A stretch of 64,000 nt of DNA, from contig LSIB01000021.1 in NCBI GenBank assembly GCA_001556025.1, positions 24,879-88,878 of the forward strand, written 5' to 3'. Each line of letters opens with the position of its first letter. The stretch's first letter is position 1. This stretch comes from Rhizobiales bacterium CCH3-A5. Lineage in GTDB: Bacteria > Pseudomonadota > Alphaproteobacteria > Rhizobiales > Beijerinckiaceae. Under the pieces are notes generated by a model. The model saw only the letters and a list, made by a program, of their open reading frames with translations. It was not told where the DNA came from and made no database searches. A program made the translations under genes and the position numbers. Below, one piece after another: positions 1 through 10,386 of the stretch.

Positions 1-11
1 TGACCAGCCGC

Positions 12-353
12 GTGACACCGCTTGTGAAAGCCCTTATGCACCGCCGCGCTGTGATGCGGCTCAGCGAACTCGACGAGCGCGGTCTCAAGGATATCGGCCT
101 CGTGCGCTCCGATGTCGAAGGCGCGCTGGCCAGTTCCTGGCTGAACGACCCGTCGAGCATCCTCGCCGCCCGTTCGGCCGCCACCACACATGTCGCGTCG
201 GCCCGCCGCGAGGAAGGTCTTCGCCAGGCCTCGCTGAAGCCCCAGGCCTCGCTGAAGCCCCAGGCCCCGCTGAACACCCTTGTCCCGCTGAACACCCTTG
301 CCGCGCCGCGCGCGAGCGCCGCGGCAGTCAATCCGGTTGCGTGCAGCGCCTGA
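12..353 (+). CDS. DUF1127 (YjiS-like) small protein with repeat-bearing tail
   Basis: The first 40 residues carry the arginine-rich DUF1127 pattern ([19 protein letters not shown]). In Alphaproteobacteria this domain is found in small proteins linked to RNA binding and phosphate or carbon metabolism. Most family members are only 45-75 residues; this one is about 113 because the C-terminal half contains a low-complexity tail built from an 18-bp tandem repeat. The frame is open to the left window edge, so the GTG at 12 may not be the true start; another GTG lies at 24. A strong terminator follows 24 bp after the stop, so this is the end of a transcription unit. The exact function is unknown. 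Confidence 0.75.
   Translation: MTPLVKALMHRRAVMRLSELDERGLKDIGLVRSDVEGALASSWLNDPSSILAARSAATTHVASARREEGLRQASLKPQASLKPQAPLNTLVPLNTLAAPRASAAAVNPVACSA
225..296 (+). repeat. 18-bp tandem repeat, four units, inside the DUF1127 gene
   Basis: Two identical 18-mers (225-242, 243-260) are followed by two diverged 18-mers (261-278, 279-296) that share the central CGCTGAA core. The period is a multiple of three, so the repeat adds six-residue units (QASLKP, then variants) without breaking the frame. It looks like recent slippage expansion in the protein tail. Confidence 0.85.
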
Positions 354-377
354 CCCCTTGGGGCTGCACGTTCCTGC

Positions 378-407
378 GGGCGGAGGCTTCGTGCCTCCGC
401 CCTTTTT
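378..407 (+). terminator. Rho-independent terminator after the DUF1127 gene
   Basis: A perfect 10-bp GC-rich stem (378-387 with 393-402) closes a 5-nt loop and is followed directly by five T residues. It separates the DUF1127 gene from the chemoreceptor downstream. Confidence 0.9.
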
Positions 408-507
408 CGTGGGCATTCCAAGCGGCCTTACCGAAAAATTCACCAAAACCGCTGAATCTCGCGACACCAGCGGGCTCACGCCCGCCAACTTGCGCCGGGA
501 CCATGCC

Positions 508-2379
508 ATGCGGATGTCGCTTCGCCTTCAAGACCTGTCGATCCGCACCAAGATCGCGATTCCGCTGCTGCTGCTCGGCGGCATCAGCGTGGCGACGGCA
601 ATCTTCGCCGGCATCCATAACCAGCGCATCCAGAAGACCTATTCCGATCTGATCAGTCAGCGCGCTGCGGCGATTCTCGATTCGGCGCGCGCCACGCGCT
701 ACATGGGCGAACTCGGTCGCGATCTCTACAAGGCCATCGCCTATCCCGAATACATGAAGCAGAACGGCACCGCGATCGCTGCAGCCGAGGCAGGCTTCGC
801 GAAGGTCCGTGCGCAAATGGTCGAGGCCAAGATCAGCTTCCCCGCCCGCGGGGCCGATTTCGATGCGCTCGACCGTCGCTTCGTCACGCTCAAGGGCCAG
901 ATCGACGACGTGCTCAAGCAGGCCTCGCGCGATGAGGATCTGCCGGCGCTCTCGGTGATGTCCCAGCTCGAAACGTCGATCGCCGGCATCGCCAACGATG
1001 CGGCCAAGCTCAACACCGAGATCAAGACCGACACCAACGCCGAATCGGCCAAGCTTGACGCCGAAGGGCGCGAGCTTGCCATGCTGATCATGGTCCTGAC
1101 CGCACTCGGCATGCTGCTGGGCCTCGGCGGCGCGCTGGTTCTGGCGACCCGCGCCATCACGCGGCCGCTGGACATGCTGAAGCGCTGCATGGGCGCACTC
1201 GCCGGCGGCGACTATGCCGTCGCCATTCCCGGACAGGCGCGCCGCGACGAGATCGGCGAGATGGCCAAGGCGGTCCAGATCTTCAAGGACAACGGTCTGG
1301 CGGTCCAGCGGCTCGAGGCCGAGACCGCCGAGAGCCGCCAGATGTCGGAGGCGCAGCGCCGCCAGATCGAGCAGGAGCGCGCCGCGCGCGCAGTTGAGGA
1401 GGAGCGTCTCGCGCAGGAGCAGCGGGAGGTCATGACGCTGCTTGCGACCGGGCTCGATTTGCTCTCCAAGGGCGATCTGACCCACCGGATCGATCAGGCG
1501 GTAGCGCCCGAATACGAGAAGCTGCGCGATGATTTCAACGCCGCGGTCGCCAATCTCTCCGAGACGATCAGGACGATCCAGGCGACCTCGGCCGATGTCG
1601 GCAACGCCGCCCGCGAGATCAACATGGGCGCCGACGATCTGTCGAAGCGCACCGAGGAGCAGGCCTCCTCGCTCGAAGAGACGGCCGCGACGACCGAGGA
1701 GCTGGCCGCCTCCGTCAAGGCCTCGGCCAACGCCTCGCGGCAGGCCGTCGCGCTCGCCGACGAGGCGATGGACGTCGCGCGCAAGGGCGGAGCGATCGTC
1801 GGCGACGCGGTCGCCGCCATGGCCCGCATCGAGACGGCCTCGCGCAAGATCTCCGACATCACCTCGGTGATCGACGAGATCGCCTTCCAGACCAATCTGC
1901 TGGCGCTGAACGCGGCGGTCGAGGCCGCCCGCGCCGGCGATGCCGGCAAGGGCTTCGCTGTCGTCGCCTCCGAGGTGCGTTCGCTGGCGCAGCGTTCCAG
2001 CACGGCCGCCAAGGACATCACCGCCCTGATCGGCGAATCGGGCAGCGAGGTCGCGCAGGGCGTCGGCCTCGTCCGCTCGGCGGGCGAGGCGCTGGACAGC
2101 ATCGTCAACGCCTCGCTGAAGGTGTCGGCCACGGTCTCCGACATTTCGTCGGCCTCTGCGGAGCAGGCCAACGGCATCGACGAGATGAGCCAAACTGTGG
2201 CCCATATGGACGAGATGACCCAGCAGAACGCGGCTTTGGCCGAGCAGAGCGCGGCGTCGGCAACGGCCCTGAGCGACCAGATCGCCCGCCTCAACGCGCT
2301 CGTCGCCCGCTTCCGGACCGGCGAGGACCGCCATCAGGCGCGCATTGTCGATACCACCGCGCCGCGTCGCGCCGCCTGA
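508..2379 (+). CDS. Methyl-accepting chemotaxis protein
   Basis: Membrane chemoreceptor of 623 residues that would signal to CheW/CheA. A first transmembrane helix lies near residues 14-34, followed by a helical periplasmic sensor of about 150 residues resembling a four-helix bundle. A second membrane helix ([20 protein letters not shown]) and a HAMP segment (TRPLDML) come next, then a long cytoplasmic coiled coil. The conserved signalling tip is intact ([20 protein letters not shown], then [18 protein letters not shown]). No CheR-docking pentapeptide is seen at the C-terminus. The frame is open upstream to 298, but those codons lie across the preceding terminator. ATG 508 gives the expected short N-terminus before the first membrane helix. 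The ligand cannot be told from sequence. Confidence 0.95.
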   Translation: MRMSLRLQDLSIRTKIAIPLLLLGGISVATAIFAGIHNQRIQKTYSDLISQRAAAILDSARATRYMGELGRDLYKAIAYPEYMKQNGTAIAAAEAGFAKVRAQMVEAKISFPARGADFDALDRRFVTLKGQIDDVLKQASRDEDLPALSVMSQLETSIAGIANDAAKLNTEIKTDTNAESAKLDAEGRELAMLIMVLTALGMLLGLGGALVLATRAITRPLDMLKRCMGALAGGDYAVAIPGQARRDEIGEMAKAVQIFKDNGLAVQRLEAETAESRQMSEAQRRQIEQERAARAVEEERLAQEQREVMTLLATGLDLLSKGDLTHRIDQAVAPEYEKLRDDFNAAVANLSETIRTIQATSADVGNAAREINMGADDLSKRTEEQASSLEETAATTEELAASVKASANASRQAVALADEAMDVARKGGAIVGDAVAAMARIETASRKISDITSVIDEIAFQTNLLALNAAVEAARAGDAGKGFAVVASEVRSLAQRSSTAAKDITALIGESGSEVAQGVGLVRSAGEALDSIVNASLKVSATVSDISSASAEQANGIDEMSQTVAHMDEMTQQNAALAEQSAASATALSDQIARLNALVARFRTGEDRHQARIVDTTAPRRAA

Positions 2380-2428
2380 TCGCGACAGCGTATCGAGGGC
2401 GGCTGCTTCAGTCGGCCGCCCGGCCTCG

Positions 2429-3337
2429 TCAGCGTCTGCCGCCGCCGAACATCGTGTCGAATATGTCCTTCATCGCATTCTGATGGCTGTCCTGCACCTG
2501 CCGGCCGGTCTCGAACATGCGGTTGAGCGCATCGAGGCCGATCGAGCCCGGCCCGGTCCCGGTCGAGGGCGGCGCTTCGTCCTGCGGCTCGGGCTCGCGC
2601 CGGCCGCGCGGGGCCGGCGGCGGTTCTGGCGCTGCCTGCTGGCCACCGCCGAACATCCCGGTCAGGATCTGGCCGAGCACGCCGCCGCCCATCTGGTCCA
2701 TGCCGGTCTGCCCGCCCGGCATCTGGCCGCCGCCGAAGGGGCCGCCTCCTTGAGTCTCGCCGCGCCCGGGCGTCTGGCCATTGCCGAACATCTGGCCGAA
2801 GATCGCCTCCAGCGGGTTGGTCGGCATCTGCTGCCGGGGGACAGGGGCCGGCTGCATGCCCGGCATCTGGCCTTTCATCATCTCGGCGAACTGGCCGAGG
2901 ATGCCGCCCATGCCGCTGTTGCCGGCGGATTTGAACAGCCCGCCCATCACCATCGCGGCGATGACCGGCAGCATCTGCTTGAGGATCGCCTGGCTGACGC
3001 CGCTGGTCGCGGCCGCCTGCGCCGCCACGGCCTGGCTGACCTCCTTCGAGCCGAAGAGCTGGCTCAGCACGTTCGTGCCCGCGACCTGCGCATTGTCGGG
3101 AATGCCGTCGCCATTGGCGTCGTACATCCGCCCGAAGGGCGAGGCCGTCATCATCTGGGCGAGGCTGCCGAAGGCATAAGGGTCCTGCGTCTGGCGCTGC
3201 AGCCCCATTGAGAAGGCCGGCAGCAGCGCCTCGATCGCACTCTGCGTCTGCTGCTGCGAGAGCCCGTAGGCGCGGGCGAGATTCTGTATCGCCTGGCCGT
3301 TCTGGGCCTGCATCATCATCTCGTAGAGATTGGTCAT
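2429..3337 (-). CDS. DUF937 domain protein with an EF-hand-like loop
   Basis: 302 residues from ATG 3337, which has a GGAGAC ribosome-binding site 5 nt upstream. The first 60 residues match the DUF937 pattern (NLARAYGLSQQQTQSAIEALLPAF). A DANGDGIPD segment near residue 75 looks like a calcium-binding EF-hand/dockerin-type loop. An alanine/glycine-rich helical stretch follows, then a long tail rich in Gly, Gln, Met and Pro that is probably disordered. There is no signal peptide. Family function is unknown. It is convergent with the chemoreceptor and only 20 bp upstream of it lies the end of the MATE gene, which is on the same strand and transcribed before it, so the genes may be co-transcribed. 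Confidence 0.8.
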   Translation of the reverse strand: MTNLYEMMMQAQNGQAIQNLARAYGLSQQQTQSAIEALLPAFSMGLQRQTQDPYAFGSLAQMMTASPFGRMYDANGDGIPDNAQVAGTNVLSQLFGSKEVSQAVAAQAAATSGVSQAILKQMLPVIAAMVMGGLFKSAGNSGMGGILGQFAEMMKGQMPGMQPAPVPRQQMPTNPLEAIFGQMFGNGQTPGRGETQGGGPFGGGQMPGGQTGMDQMGGGVLGQILTGMFGGGQQAAPEPPPAPRGRREPEPQDEAPPSTGTGPGSIGLDALNRMFETGRQVQDSHQNAMKDIFDTMFGGGRR

Positions 3338-3356
3338 GGTGCGTCTCCGGCCCGGT

Positions 3357-4763
3357 TCAGCGGTCTGCCGCCGCATGCTCGGGGACGATAGCAGCGCCCG
3401 GCAGCGAGGCAAGCGAGGCCGCCTCACGCTCAAGACGGGCGATGCCGCGATAGGCGAAGACGAGCGCGACCACGCCGAACGCCACCGCGCCCAGCGCCGA
3501 GCCGACGAGCGCGCCCTTCGGCCCGCCGTAATGCGCGCCGATGAAGGCGAGCGGCATGGTGCCGAGCGTCGCCCGGCCCCAACTGAATGCCGTCGAGAGC
3601 AGCGGCATGCCGAGATTGTTGAAGGCGGCGTTGGCGACGAAGAGCAGCCCGACGAAGACCCACATCGGCCCGGCGATCAGGCAGAAGAACAGCACGAGTT
3701 CGGCCGTCAGCCCGGTCGCGCCGAAGGCTGCAACGATCTGGTGGCGCAGCAGCACCAGCACGAGCCAGGCGAGCAGCACGCAACCGACCGCGAAGATCGC
3801 CGAATCGGTCAGCCCCTTGCGCATCCGGTCGAAGCGGCCCGCGCCCCAGTTCTGGCCGAGGATCGGCCCGACAGCGCCCGACAGCGCAAACAGCACGCCG
3901 AACGCGACCGGCACCAGCCGGTCCATGATCGCCATCGCCGCGACCGCCGCATCGCCATAGCGTGCGATCACGCCGGCGAAGACCGAATTGGCGATCGGAT
4001 TTGAGAGGTTGGTCAGGATCGCCGGGCCGGCGATGGCGAAGGTACGGGCCGTGTCGCCGAGCATGGCGACGATGGACGGCCGGGCCACGATGCCGTGGAC
4101 CCTGACCGCGCCATGAAAGCCGACGCTCGCGATGATGATCCGCGAGATCACGATGGCCCAGGCAGCACCATCAGGTCCCAGTCCGAGCCCGAAAATGAAC
4201 AGCGGGTCGAGGCCGGCCGTCGCCACCCCGCCGCCCAGCGTGACGAACATCGCGCGGCGCGCATCGCCGACGGCGCGCAGAATGCCGGAAAAGCCCATGC
4301 CGAGCGCCATCAGCACGTTTGACGGCAGCACGATCCAGAGGAAGGACAGCGCGACGCGGTAGGATTCGTCATGCGCGCCGAGCGCCCGAAGCAGCCAGGG
4401 CAGGCAGGGCAGGGCGACGATCGAGAGCCCGATCGCCGCCAGCGCCATCAGCGCCATGGTCGAGCCGGCGATGCGCCGCGCGCCTTCGCGGTCGCCGGCG
4501 CCGAGCGCACGCGCCGTCATCGCCGAGACCGCGATCATCAGCCCGATATTGATCGAGATCATCAGATAAAGGACGATCGTGGCGAAGCCGACGCCCGCCG
4601 TCGCCTCCGGCCGGCCGAGCCAGGAGACGTAGAGCAGGGAGAGCAAATCGACGACGAAGATCGCCATCAGCCCGACCGAGGCCGTCGCGGTCATCACTGT
4701 GACATGCCGCATCAGCGAGCCGGTGACGAAGACCGCCTCCTCGCGGCCGGCAGGCTGGCTCAT
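3357..4763 (-). CDS. MATE family efflux transporter
   Basis: 468-residue inner-membrane protein with about 12 hydrophobic helices in two MATE repeats, each starting with a GSLMRHVTVMT / GPAILTNLSNPI type helix. Family members export drugs and other organic cations using Na+ or H+ gradients. The repeats contain the usual Gly/Pro positions, for example MGFSGILRAVGDARRAM in the first half and the VANAAFNNLG segment in the second. The ATG overlaps the stop of the Kef-type antiporter by 4 bp, which suggests translational coupling of two cation/proton-coupled transporters. The substrate is not predictable. Confidence 0.92.
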   Translation of the reverse strand: MSQPAGREEAVFVTGSLMRHVTVMTATASVGLMAIFVVDLLSLLYVSWLGRPEATAGVGFATIVLYLMISINIGLMIAVSAMTARALGAGDREGARRIAGSTMALMALAAIGLSIVALPCLPWLLRALGAHDESYRVALSFLWIVLPSNVLMALGMGFSGILRAVGDARRAMFVTLGGGVATAGLDPLFIFGLGLGPDGAAWAIVISRIIIASVGFHGAVRVHGIVARPSIVAMLGDTARTFAIAGPAILTNLSNPIANSVFAGVIARYGDAAVAAMAIMDRLVPVAFGVLFALSGAVGPILGQNWGAGRFDRMRKGLTDSAIFAVGCVLLAWLVLVLLRHQIVAAFGATGLTAELVLFFCLIAGPMWVFVGLLFVANAAFNNLGMPLLSTAFSWGRATLGTMPLAFIGAHYGGPKGALVGSALGAVAFGVVALVFAYRGIARLEREAASLASLPGAAIVPEHAAADR

Positions 4764-6631
4764 CGCTCGGGCTCGCCGACGCCGCCCACCGCGACCTCCG
4801 CCCCGCCATCCTCGATCACCTCGCGGGTTTCCTCGGTCAGCGCCTTCGACTTGGCTCTGGGCTTGACCAACGGCTCGGGCGTGACGCGCGGCACCTTGTT
4901 GAGCGCCGCCGCGATGCCCTCATGGTACTGAATTTCCATGCGCTGGGCGTCGCGGTCGCGCACGCTGTCGATGACGAGGCTCGCCTCCTCATAGTTCAGC
5001 CCGACCGCCTCGAGCGTCACCCGGCCGAAATCCAGCGCCGATTCGAACGTCTCGCGCAGCTGGTAGTCGACATTGGCCTTCATCAGGTCGATGGCGTGGA
5101 TGCGGTCATAGGCGCGCGCATGCAGCCTCGCCTGCGGGAACTCGGCCCTGGCCATCTCGACGATGCGCAAGGCCGCCTCCTTGTCGTCGATGCAGATGCA
5201 GATGACGCGGGCCTTGCCCGCGCCGGCCGCGCGCAGCACGTCGAGCCGCGTGCCGTCGCCATAATAGATCTTGAAGCCGAAATTCGCCGCCGAGCGGATG
5301 CGCTCGACATCCGAATCGATGATCGTGACGTCGACATGCTGCAACAGCAGCGCCTGCGTCACGATCTGCCCGAAGCGGCCGAAGCCGACGACGATGACGG
5401 AGGCTGCGCCGGCCCCGTCGAAATCCTCCTCCATGGTCTCAGACTTCGCCCGCGCCAGAAGCCAGCCGTCGATCAGCTTGGCGAGCACGGGGCCGATCAG
5501 CATGGACAGCGCAGCCAGCGCGGTGACGATCGCGCTCTGCTGGCCGGTCAGCAGCCCGAGTGAGAGGCCGAGCGGCAGCAGCACGAAGGCGAACTCGCCG
5601 GCCGGTGAGAGCAGCGCGCCGGCGCGGATCGCCTCGGTGGTCGAGGAGCACGACGCCCGCAGGATCGAGGCCGCGACCGCGATCTTGAACAGCACGAGCA
5701 GCGGGGCTGCCAGCGCCAGCAGCAGCCAGTTGTCGAGCACGAGCCTGAGGTCGAGCGACATGCCGACCGCCATGAAGAACAGGCCGAGCAGCACCCCACG
5801 GAAGGGCTCGATATCGGCCTCCAGCTCGTGCCGGAAATGCGAATCGGCCAGCAGCACGCCGGCGAGGAACGCCCCCATCGCCATTGACAGGCCGACATGC
5901 TCCATCAGCAACGCCGAACCCAGCACGATCAGCAGGGCTGCCGCCGTCATCACCTCCTTGGCGCCCGATTTGGCGAGGATGTGGAAGAAGGGGTTCAGAA
6001 CATAGCGCCCCGCCAGCACGATCGCCGCCACCGCCAGGAAGGCGACGCCGAGCCCCGCCATCGCCGCGCCTGCGCCGCCGCTGGCCGCCCCGGTCGTCGC
6101 CAGCAGCGGCAGGATCGCGAGCGCGGGTGCGATCGAAATGTCCTGGAACAGCAGGATCGAGAAGGTTCTCCGGCCGTAATCCTCATGGCCGTCGCCGCGC
6201 TCCTCCAGCAATTGCAGCGCGATCGAGGTGGCCGACAAAGCCAGGGCCAACCCGACCGCGACCGCCCCGCCGACCGAAAGCCCGAGGAACCAGCCGACCG
6301 CGCCGATCGCGAAAGCGCTTAGCGCCATCTGCGACAGTCCTGCGCCGAGAATGTCCTTGCGCATCGAATAGAGCCGCGCCGGCTGCAATTCGAGCCCGAC
6401 GAGGAAGAGCAGCAGCACGACGCCGATCTCGGCTGTGCCGCGGATGGCGTCGGGATCCTTGATCACCGCCAGCACGGACGGCCCGATGACGATGCCTGCC
6501 GCGAGATAGCCCAGCACCGCCGACTGGCCGAGCTTGCGGAAGATCGGGACGGCCAGCACCGCGCCGGCGCAGAAGGTCAGGATCGGTGGCAGATAGCTGG
6601 TATGGGAGGCGTCTGCCATGGGAGCGCTCAT
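4760..6631 (-). CDS. Kef-type K+/H+ antiporter with TrkA-N domain
   Basis: 623 residues. The N-terminal 380 or so form a CPA2-type Na+/H+ exchanger membrane domain of about 12-13 helices ([58 protein letters not shown]). A Rossmann TrkA-N nucleotide-binding domain follows, with VVGFGRFGQ near residue 400 and an acidic IIDSD at the end of strand 2. KefB/KefC proteins expel K+ and are gated by glutathione adducts; this domain order fits. No separate KefF/KefG partner is adjacent. The start could be Met1 (6631) or Met5 (6619), as neither has a strong ribosome-binding site. It is divergent from ispH and overlaps the MATE gene by 4 bp. Confidence 0.92.
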   Translation of the reverse strand: MSAPMADASHTSYLPPILTFCAGAVLAVPIFRKLGQSAVLGYLAAGIVIGPSVLAVIKDPDAIRGTAEIGVVLLLFLVGLELQPARLYSMRKDILGAGLSQMALSAFAIGAVGWFLGLSVGGAVAVGLALALSATSIALQLLEERGDGHEDYGRRTFSILLFQDISIAPALAILPLLATTGAASGGAGAAMAGLGVAFLAVAAIVLAGRYVLNPFFHILAKSGAKEVMTAAALLIVLGSALLMEHVGLSMAMGAFLAGVLLADSHFRHELEADIEPFRGVLLGLFFMAVGMSLDLRLVLDNWLLLALAAPLLVLFKIAVAASILRASCSSTTEAIRAGALLSPAGEFAFVLLPLGLSLGLLTGQQSAIVTALAALSMLIGPVLAKLIDGWLLARAKSETMEEDFDGAGAASVIVVGFGRFGQIVTQALLLQHVDVTIIDSDVERIRSAANFGFKIYYGDGTRLDVLRAAGAGKARVICICIDDKEAALRIVEMARAEFPQARLHARAYDRIHAIDLMKANVDYQLRETFESALDFGRVTLEAVGLNYEEASLVIDSVRDRDAQRMEIQYHEGIAAALNKVPRVTPEPLVKPRAKSKALTEETREVIEDGGAEVAVGGVGEPER

Positions 6632-6804
6632 CGGCTGGAGGGCCGGCTCCGGGCCGACCCGTCCAATCTAGGCTGTCGATGGCGATCCTGCGAGTGCATT
6701 GCGGCATCGCATCTCGCCTCATGGCCGGCCCGCACCCGCTTTCCTTGACAACGCCCCCGCCACCCCGAAAGAAGACGCAATCCTCCCGGGAGCTTCCTCG
6801 CCGC

Positions 6805-7767
6805 GTGAAACCGCCGCTCGACATCCTGCTCTGCGCGCCGCGCGGCTTCTGCGCCGGCGTCGTGCGCGCCATCGACGCGGTCGAGAAGGCGCTGACGCTG
6901 CATGGCGCGCCGGTCTATGTCCGCCACGAGATCGTTCACAACAAATACGTCGTCGAATCGCTGAAGCGGAAGGGCGCGGTCTTCGTATCGGAGCTGTCGC
7001 AGGTGCCCGATGCGACGCGCCCTGTGATCTTTTCCGCTCATGGCGTCGCGAAATCGGTGCCAGCCGAGGCGAGCGCGCGCAATCTCTTCGCCATCGACGC
7101 GACCTGCCCGCTGGTGACGAAGGTGCATCGCGAGGCCGAGGTCCATCACAAGCGCGGCCGCCACATCCTGCTCGTCGGCCATGCCGGCCATCCCGAGGTG
7201 ATCGGCACCATGGGGCAGCTGCCGCCGGGCGCGATCACGCTGATCGAGACGCTCGATGATGTGGTCGGGCTGCAGCCGCCTGCCGGCCCGCTGGCCTTCG
7301 TGACGCAGACGACGCTTTCCGTCGACGACACGCGCGAGATCGTCGAGGCGCTCAAAGCCCGTTTCCCCGAGCTGATCGCCCCCCACAAGGAAGACATCTG
7401 CTACGCCACCACGAACCGCCAGGAGGCGGTGAAGCATGTCGCGCCGCAGGTCGACGGGCTGATCGTCGTCGGCTCGCCCAACTCCTCGAACTCGCAGCGC
7501 CTGCGCGAGGTCGCCGAGCGCGCCGGCTGCCCGGCCGCGCGCCTCGTGCTGCGCACCGACGAGATCGACTGGACGGTGTTCGGCAACATCCGCCGGCTGG
7601 GGCTGACCGCGGGCGCGAGCGCGCCGGAAGTGTTGGTCGAGGAGATCATCGACGCGTTCGCGCAGCGCTACGAGGTCACGGTCGAGACCGTCTCGACGGC
7701 CGATGAGAGCGTCTTCTTCCCGTTGCCGCGCGAGTTGCGCGAGCCGGCTCCGACCGCGGCCGAGTGA
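6805..7767 (+). CDS. ispH: 4-hydroxy-3-methylbut-2-enyl diphosphate reductase
   Basis: Last enzyme of the MEP isoprenoid pathway; its [4Fe-4S] cluster reduces HMBPP to IPP and DMAPP. The three cluster cysteines are visible in [19 protein letters not shown] and [11 protein letters not shown]. Substrate motifs [36 protein letters not shown] and [10 protein letters not shown] are all present. The frame is open upstream to 6586. I prefer GTG 6805 (320 residues, near the usual 310-320) because GGGAG lies at 6788-6792 and a TTGACA lies at 6745-6750. ATG 6721 (349 residues) is the alternative. It is the first gene of an operon with thrB (6 bp gap) and rnhA. Confidence 0.96.
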   Translation: MKPPLDILLCAPRGFCAGVVRAIDAVEKALTLHGAPVYVRHEIVHNKYVVESLKRKGAVFVSELSQVPDATRPVIFSAHGVAKSVPAEASARNLFAIDATCPLVTKVHREAEVHHKRGRHILLVGHAGHPEVIGTMGQLPPGAITLIETLDDVVGLQPPAGPLAFVTQTTLSVDDTREIVEALKARFPELIAPHKEDICYATTNRQEAVKHVAPQVDGLIVVGSPNSSNSQRLREVAERAGCPAARLVLRTDEIDWTVFGNIRRLGLTAGASAPEVLVEEIIDAFAQRYEVTVETVSTADESVFFPLPRELREPAPTAAE

Positions 7768-7773
7768 GCGTCT

Positions 7774-8739
7774 TTGGCCGTCTACACCGAAGTGCCCGAT
7801 GACGAGATGGCGGCTTTCGTCGCCCGCTACGGCATCGGCGATCTGCTCTCGGCCAAGGGCATCGCCGAGGGTGTCTCAAACTCGAACTTCCTGGTCCACA
7901 CCACGGCCGGCTTCTACATCCTGACGCTCTATGAGGAGCGCACCGATGCGGCCGATCTGCCCTTCTTCATCTCGCTGATGGAGCATCTGGCGCGGCGCGG
8001 GCTGACCTGCCCGCAGCCGCTCAAGACTGCGGACGGGCAGGCCGTGGGGCGTCTTGCGGGCCGCCCCGCCGCGATCGTCACCTTCCTCGACGGGCTTTCG
8101 GTGCGCCGTCCCAACGCGCAACACTGCGCCGAACTCGGGCGGGGGCTCGCGCTGCTGCACGAGGCCGGTTCGGATTTCGCGATGGAGCGTGTCAACGATC
8201 TCTCTGTACCGGGCTGGCGGCCGCTGGCCGAGCAGGCGGGGGCGCAGGCCGACACGGTTTCGCCGGGGCTGGCGCGCCGCGTGCTGGCCGAGATCGCCGA
8301 GCATGAGGCGCATTGGCCGGCCGACCTGCCGCGCGGGGTGATCCATGCCGATCTCTTCCCCAACAACGTCTTCTTCATCCAGAACAAGCTCTCGGGGCTG
8401 ATCGACTTCTACTTCGCCTGCACCGACGCGCTCGCCTACGACCTCGCCATCTGCCTCAACGCCTGGTGCTTCGAGGCCGACGCCTCCTTCAACCTGACCA
8501 AGGGCCAGGCGCTGCTGGCGGGCTATGAGAGCGTGCGCCGGCTGACCGATCCCGAAGTGCAGGCGCTTCCTGTGCTCTGCCGGGGCTCGGCCCTGCGCTT
8601 CCTGCTGACGCGGCTGGTCGACTGGCTCAACGTGCCGCCGGGCGCGCTGGTCAAGCCGCTGGATCCGATGGAATATGACCGCAAGCTCGCCTTCCACCAG
8701 CGGGTGCGGGATGCGGGCGATTACGGGTTGAAGCGATGA
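7774..8739 (+). CDS. thrB: Homoserine kinase, aminoglycoside-phosphotransferase-like type
   Basis: 321 residues; phosphorylates homoserine in threonine synthesis, feeding threonine synthase (thrC lies at 21.3-22.8 kb). It belongs to the kinase-fold ThrB class common in Rhizobiales rather than the GHMP class of enterics. The phosphate-transfer loop [11 protein letters not shown] (catalytic Asp and Asn) and the metal-binding [19 protein letters not shown] are intact, and the N-terminal [21 protein letters not shown] strand pair forms the ATP lobe. The start is a TTG at 7774 (MAVYTEV), which matches the family N-terminus; no ATG is available near it. The 3' end overlaps rnhA by 4 bp. Confidence 0.94.
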   Translation: MAVYTEVPDDEMAAFVARYGIGDLLSAKGIAEGVSNSNFLVHTTAGFYILTLYEERTDAADLPFFISLMEHLARRGLTCPQPLKTADGQAVGRLAGRPAAIVTFLDGLSVRRPNAQHCAELGRGLALLHEAGSDFAMERVNDLSVPGWRPLAEQAGAQADTVSPGLARRVLAEIAEHEAHWPADLPRGVIHADLFPNNVFFIQNKLSGLIDFYFACTDALAYDLAICLNAWCFEADASFNLTKGQALLAGYESVRRLTDPEVQALPVLCRGSALRFLLTRLVDWLNVPPGALVKPLDPMEYDRKLAFHQRVRDAGDYGLKR

Positions 8740-9182
8740 CCGACGTCGTCGAAGTCTGGACCGATGGCGCCTGCTCCGGAAACCCCGGCCCCGGCGGCTG
8801 GGGCGCGATCCTGTCCTTCAAGGGCAGGGAGCGCGAACTCTCCGGCGGCGAGGCGATGACGACCAACAACCGCATGGAGCTGATGGGGGCGATCTCGGCG
8901 CTCGAGACGCTGACGCGGCCCTGCACCGTCGCGCTCCACACCGACAGCCAGTATCTGCGCCAGGGCATCACGAGCTGGATCCATGGCTGGAAGAAGAACG
9001 GCTGGAAGACCGCCGACAAAAAGCCGGTCAAGAACGAGGAGCTGTGGAAGCGCCTCGACGCCGCGCTGAAGCAGCACAAGATCGAGTGGAAATGGGTCAA
9101 GGGCCATGCCGGCGACGAAATGAACGAGCGCGCCGACGCGCTGGCGCGGGCAGGCATGGCGCCGTTCAAGCCGGGGCGGTGA
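8736..9182 (+). CDS. rnhA: Ribonuclease HI
   Basis: 148 residues, the normal family length. It cleaves the RNA strand of RNA-DNA hybrids. The catalytic acidic residues are visible: Asp in [15 protein letters not shown], Glu in [10 protein letters not shown], Asp in LHTDSQYL and the C-terminal Asp in NERADALAR. The basic protrusion ([18 protein letters not shown]) is present. ATG 8736 overlaps the thrB stop as ATGA, so it is translationally coupled as the third gene of ispH-thrB-rnhA. It is convergent with the acyltransferase, with 9 bp between stops. Confidence 0.97.
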   Translation: MTDVVEVWTDGACSGNPGPGGWGAILSFKGRERELSGGEAMTTNNRMELMGAISALETLTRPCTVALHTDSQYLRQGITSWIHGWKKNGWKTADKKPVKNEELWKRLDAALKQHKIEWKWVKGHAGDEMNERADALARAGMAPFKPGR

Positions 9183-9191
9183 GGGGCGCGC

Positions 9192-10379
9192 TCAGTTACG
9201 CATGCCGAACATCACCCGCGTCGCACGCGACAGACCGGCGGCGCGCGCAAGCGCGAGACTGATGATCAGCGACAGGAAGGCGATCGCGAGATATTTGGCC
9301 AGCGGCGCACTGCTCCAGCCCAGCAGCCAGAAGCCGAGCAGCACGATCACCGTCTGGTGGAAGACGTAGAACGGGAAGCTGAGCGCGGAGAAGCGTGTCA
9401 GGAACGGGATCGGGCGGTTGAGCCTCGCTGCGCCCCAGCCGAGCAGGCCGGCGATGGCGCACCATTCGGCGAGCGCGCGCAGTGTCTGGCGCGCCTCGAT
9501 CGGCAGCACCGTTCCGGTCGCCCTCAGCGTCAGCAGCACCGCGATCAGCGCGGCCGCCATTGCCAAAACAGGTCGCCACAGCCGCGTCGCCGCGCGCGCC
9601 AGGTCGGGACTTGCCGCGAATAGCCAGCCCAACAGCATCAGCGTCATGAAATGCGCGTGGTTGGCGAAGTCGTTGACCAGCGCATGCGTGCTCGGAAAGC
9701 TTCGGCGCAGCACAAGCTCGACAACAATAATCGGCAGGGCCAGCAGCAGCAGCCGCGCGCCGCCGGCAAGCCATCGGCCAAGCGCATCGACCCACGCGGC
9801 CGCCGCGCGATGACGCAAGCCGAGAAAGAGCGGCAGCAGCGCAAGCGAGTAGACGAGGAGGTAAAGCACGAACCAGAGATGGTGCCAGCTAAAGCTCGCG
9901 GCCGGGTAACAGCAGGTGAAGAACGACGGGTAGAAGTCCACGAAGGACCCGCTGAAATCGATCGGGCTCATCCGTCCCGGCAGGCCGGCCGCCAGCCGTT
10001 CGACATAGACCTGCGGCGGCACCACCAGCAGGATCCCCACGACCAGCGGGAGCAGCAGCCGGACCAGCCGCTCGCGCACGAAACGCCCGGCGTCGCGATT
10101 GCCGAGGCTGTGAAACGCCGTCATCCCGGCCAGGAACAACAGCAGTGGCATCTGGACGACGTTGAACCCCGCGATCAGCAGCTCGGCGGCCTGAAAGCGG
10201 CCGGCATCCTTGATATGCCAGGCCTCGGAATCGAACAGCCGGGCGGTATGGAACAGGATCAGGCCGAGGATCACGCCATTGCGCAGATGGTCGATGTGCA
10301 GCAGCCGGGTCGGGCGCGCGGCGTCATGGCCCTCGGTGACCGGCTCTGCCTCAGTCGGCGATGGCGCGGCAAACGTCAT
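9192..10379 (-). CDS. Acyltransferase 3 family membrane protein
   Basis: 395 residues from ATG 10379. It is a multi-spanning membrane protein with the acyltransferase-3 N-terminus (RLLHIDHLRNGVILGLILFHTARLF), followed by about ten hydrophobic helices (FLVLYLLVYSLALLPLFLG and the C-terminal FPFYVFHQTVIVLLGFWLLG). Relatives O-acetylate or succinylate glucans, lipopolysaccharide or exopolysaccharide, and the MdoC/OpgC group modifies periplasmic glucans. The expected catalytic His is in LFHTARLF. The gene starts 7 bp after the stop of the upstream GNAT gene, so the pair is probably one operon. Substrate unknown. Confidence 0.85.
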   Translation of the reverse strand: MTFAAPSPTEAEPVTEGHDAARPTRLLHIDHLRNGVILGLILFHTARLFDSEAWHIKDAGRFQAAELLIAGFNVVQMPLLLFLAGMTAFHSLGNRDAGRFVRERLVRLLLPLVVGILLVVPPQVYVERLAAGLPGRMSPIDFSGSFVDFYPSFFTCCYPAASFSWHHLWFVLYLLVYSLALLPLFLGLRHRAAAAWVDALGRWLAGGARLLLLALPIIVVELVLRRSFPSTHALVNDFANHAHFMTLMLLGWLFAASPDLARAATRLWRPVLAMAAALIAVLLTLRATGTVLPIEARQTLRALAEWCAIAGLLGWGAARLNRPIPFLTRFSALSFPFYVFHQTVIVLLGFWLLGWSSAPLAKYLAIAFLSLIISLALARAAGLSRATRVMFGMRN

Positions 10380-10386
10380 CGGCCGC

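Noticed and set aside
328..2334. Long minus-strand open frame opposite the chemoreceptor, and similar long antisense frames opposite other genes (for example 16437-19424, 34180-35988, 41305-43716, 57940-59814)
   Set aside because: High G+C leaves few stop codons in the frames opposite real genes. The translations are low-complexity, rich in Arg/Ala/Gly, and lack family motifs, while the opposite strand carries a complete recognised protein in each case.
2380..2428. Hairpin between the convergent chemoreceptor and DUF937 genes
   Set aside because: A GGGCGGC/GCCGCCC stem is present but without a T-run on either strand, so I do not call it a terminator.
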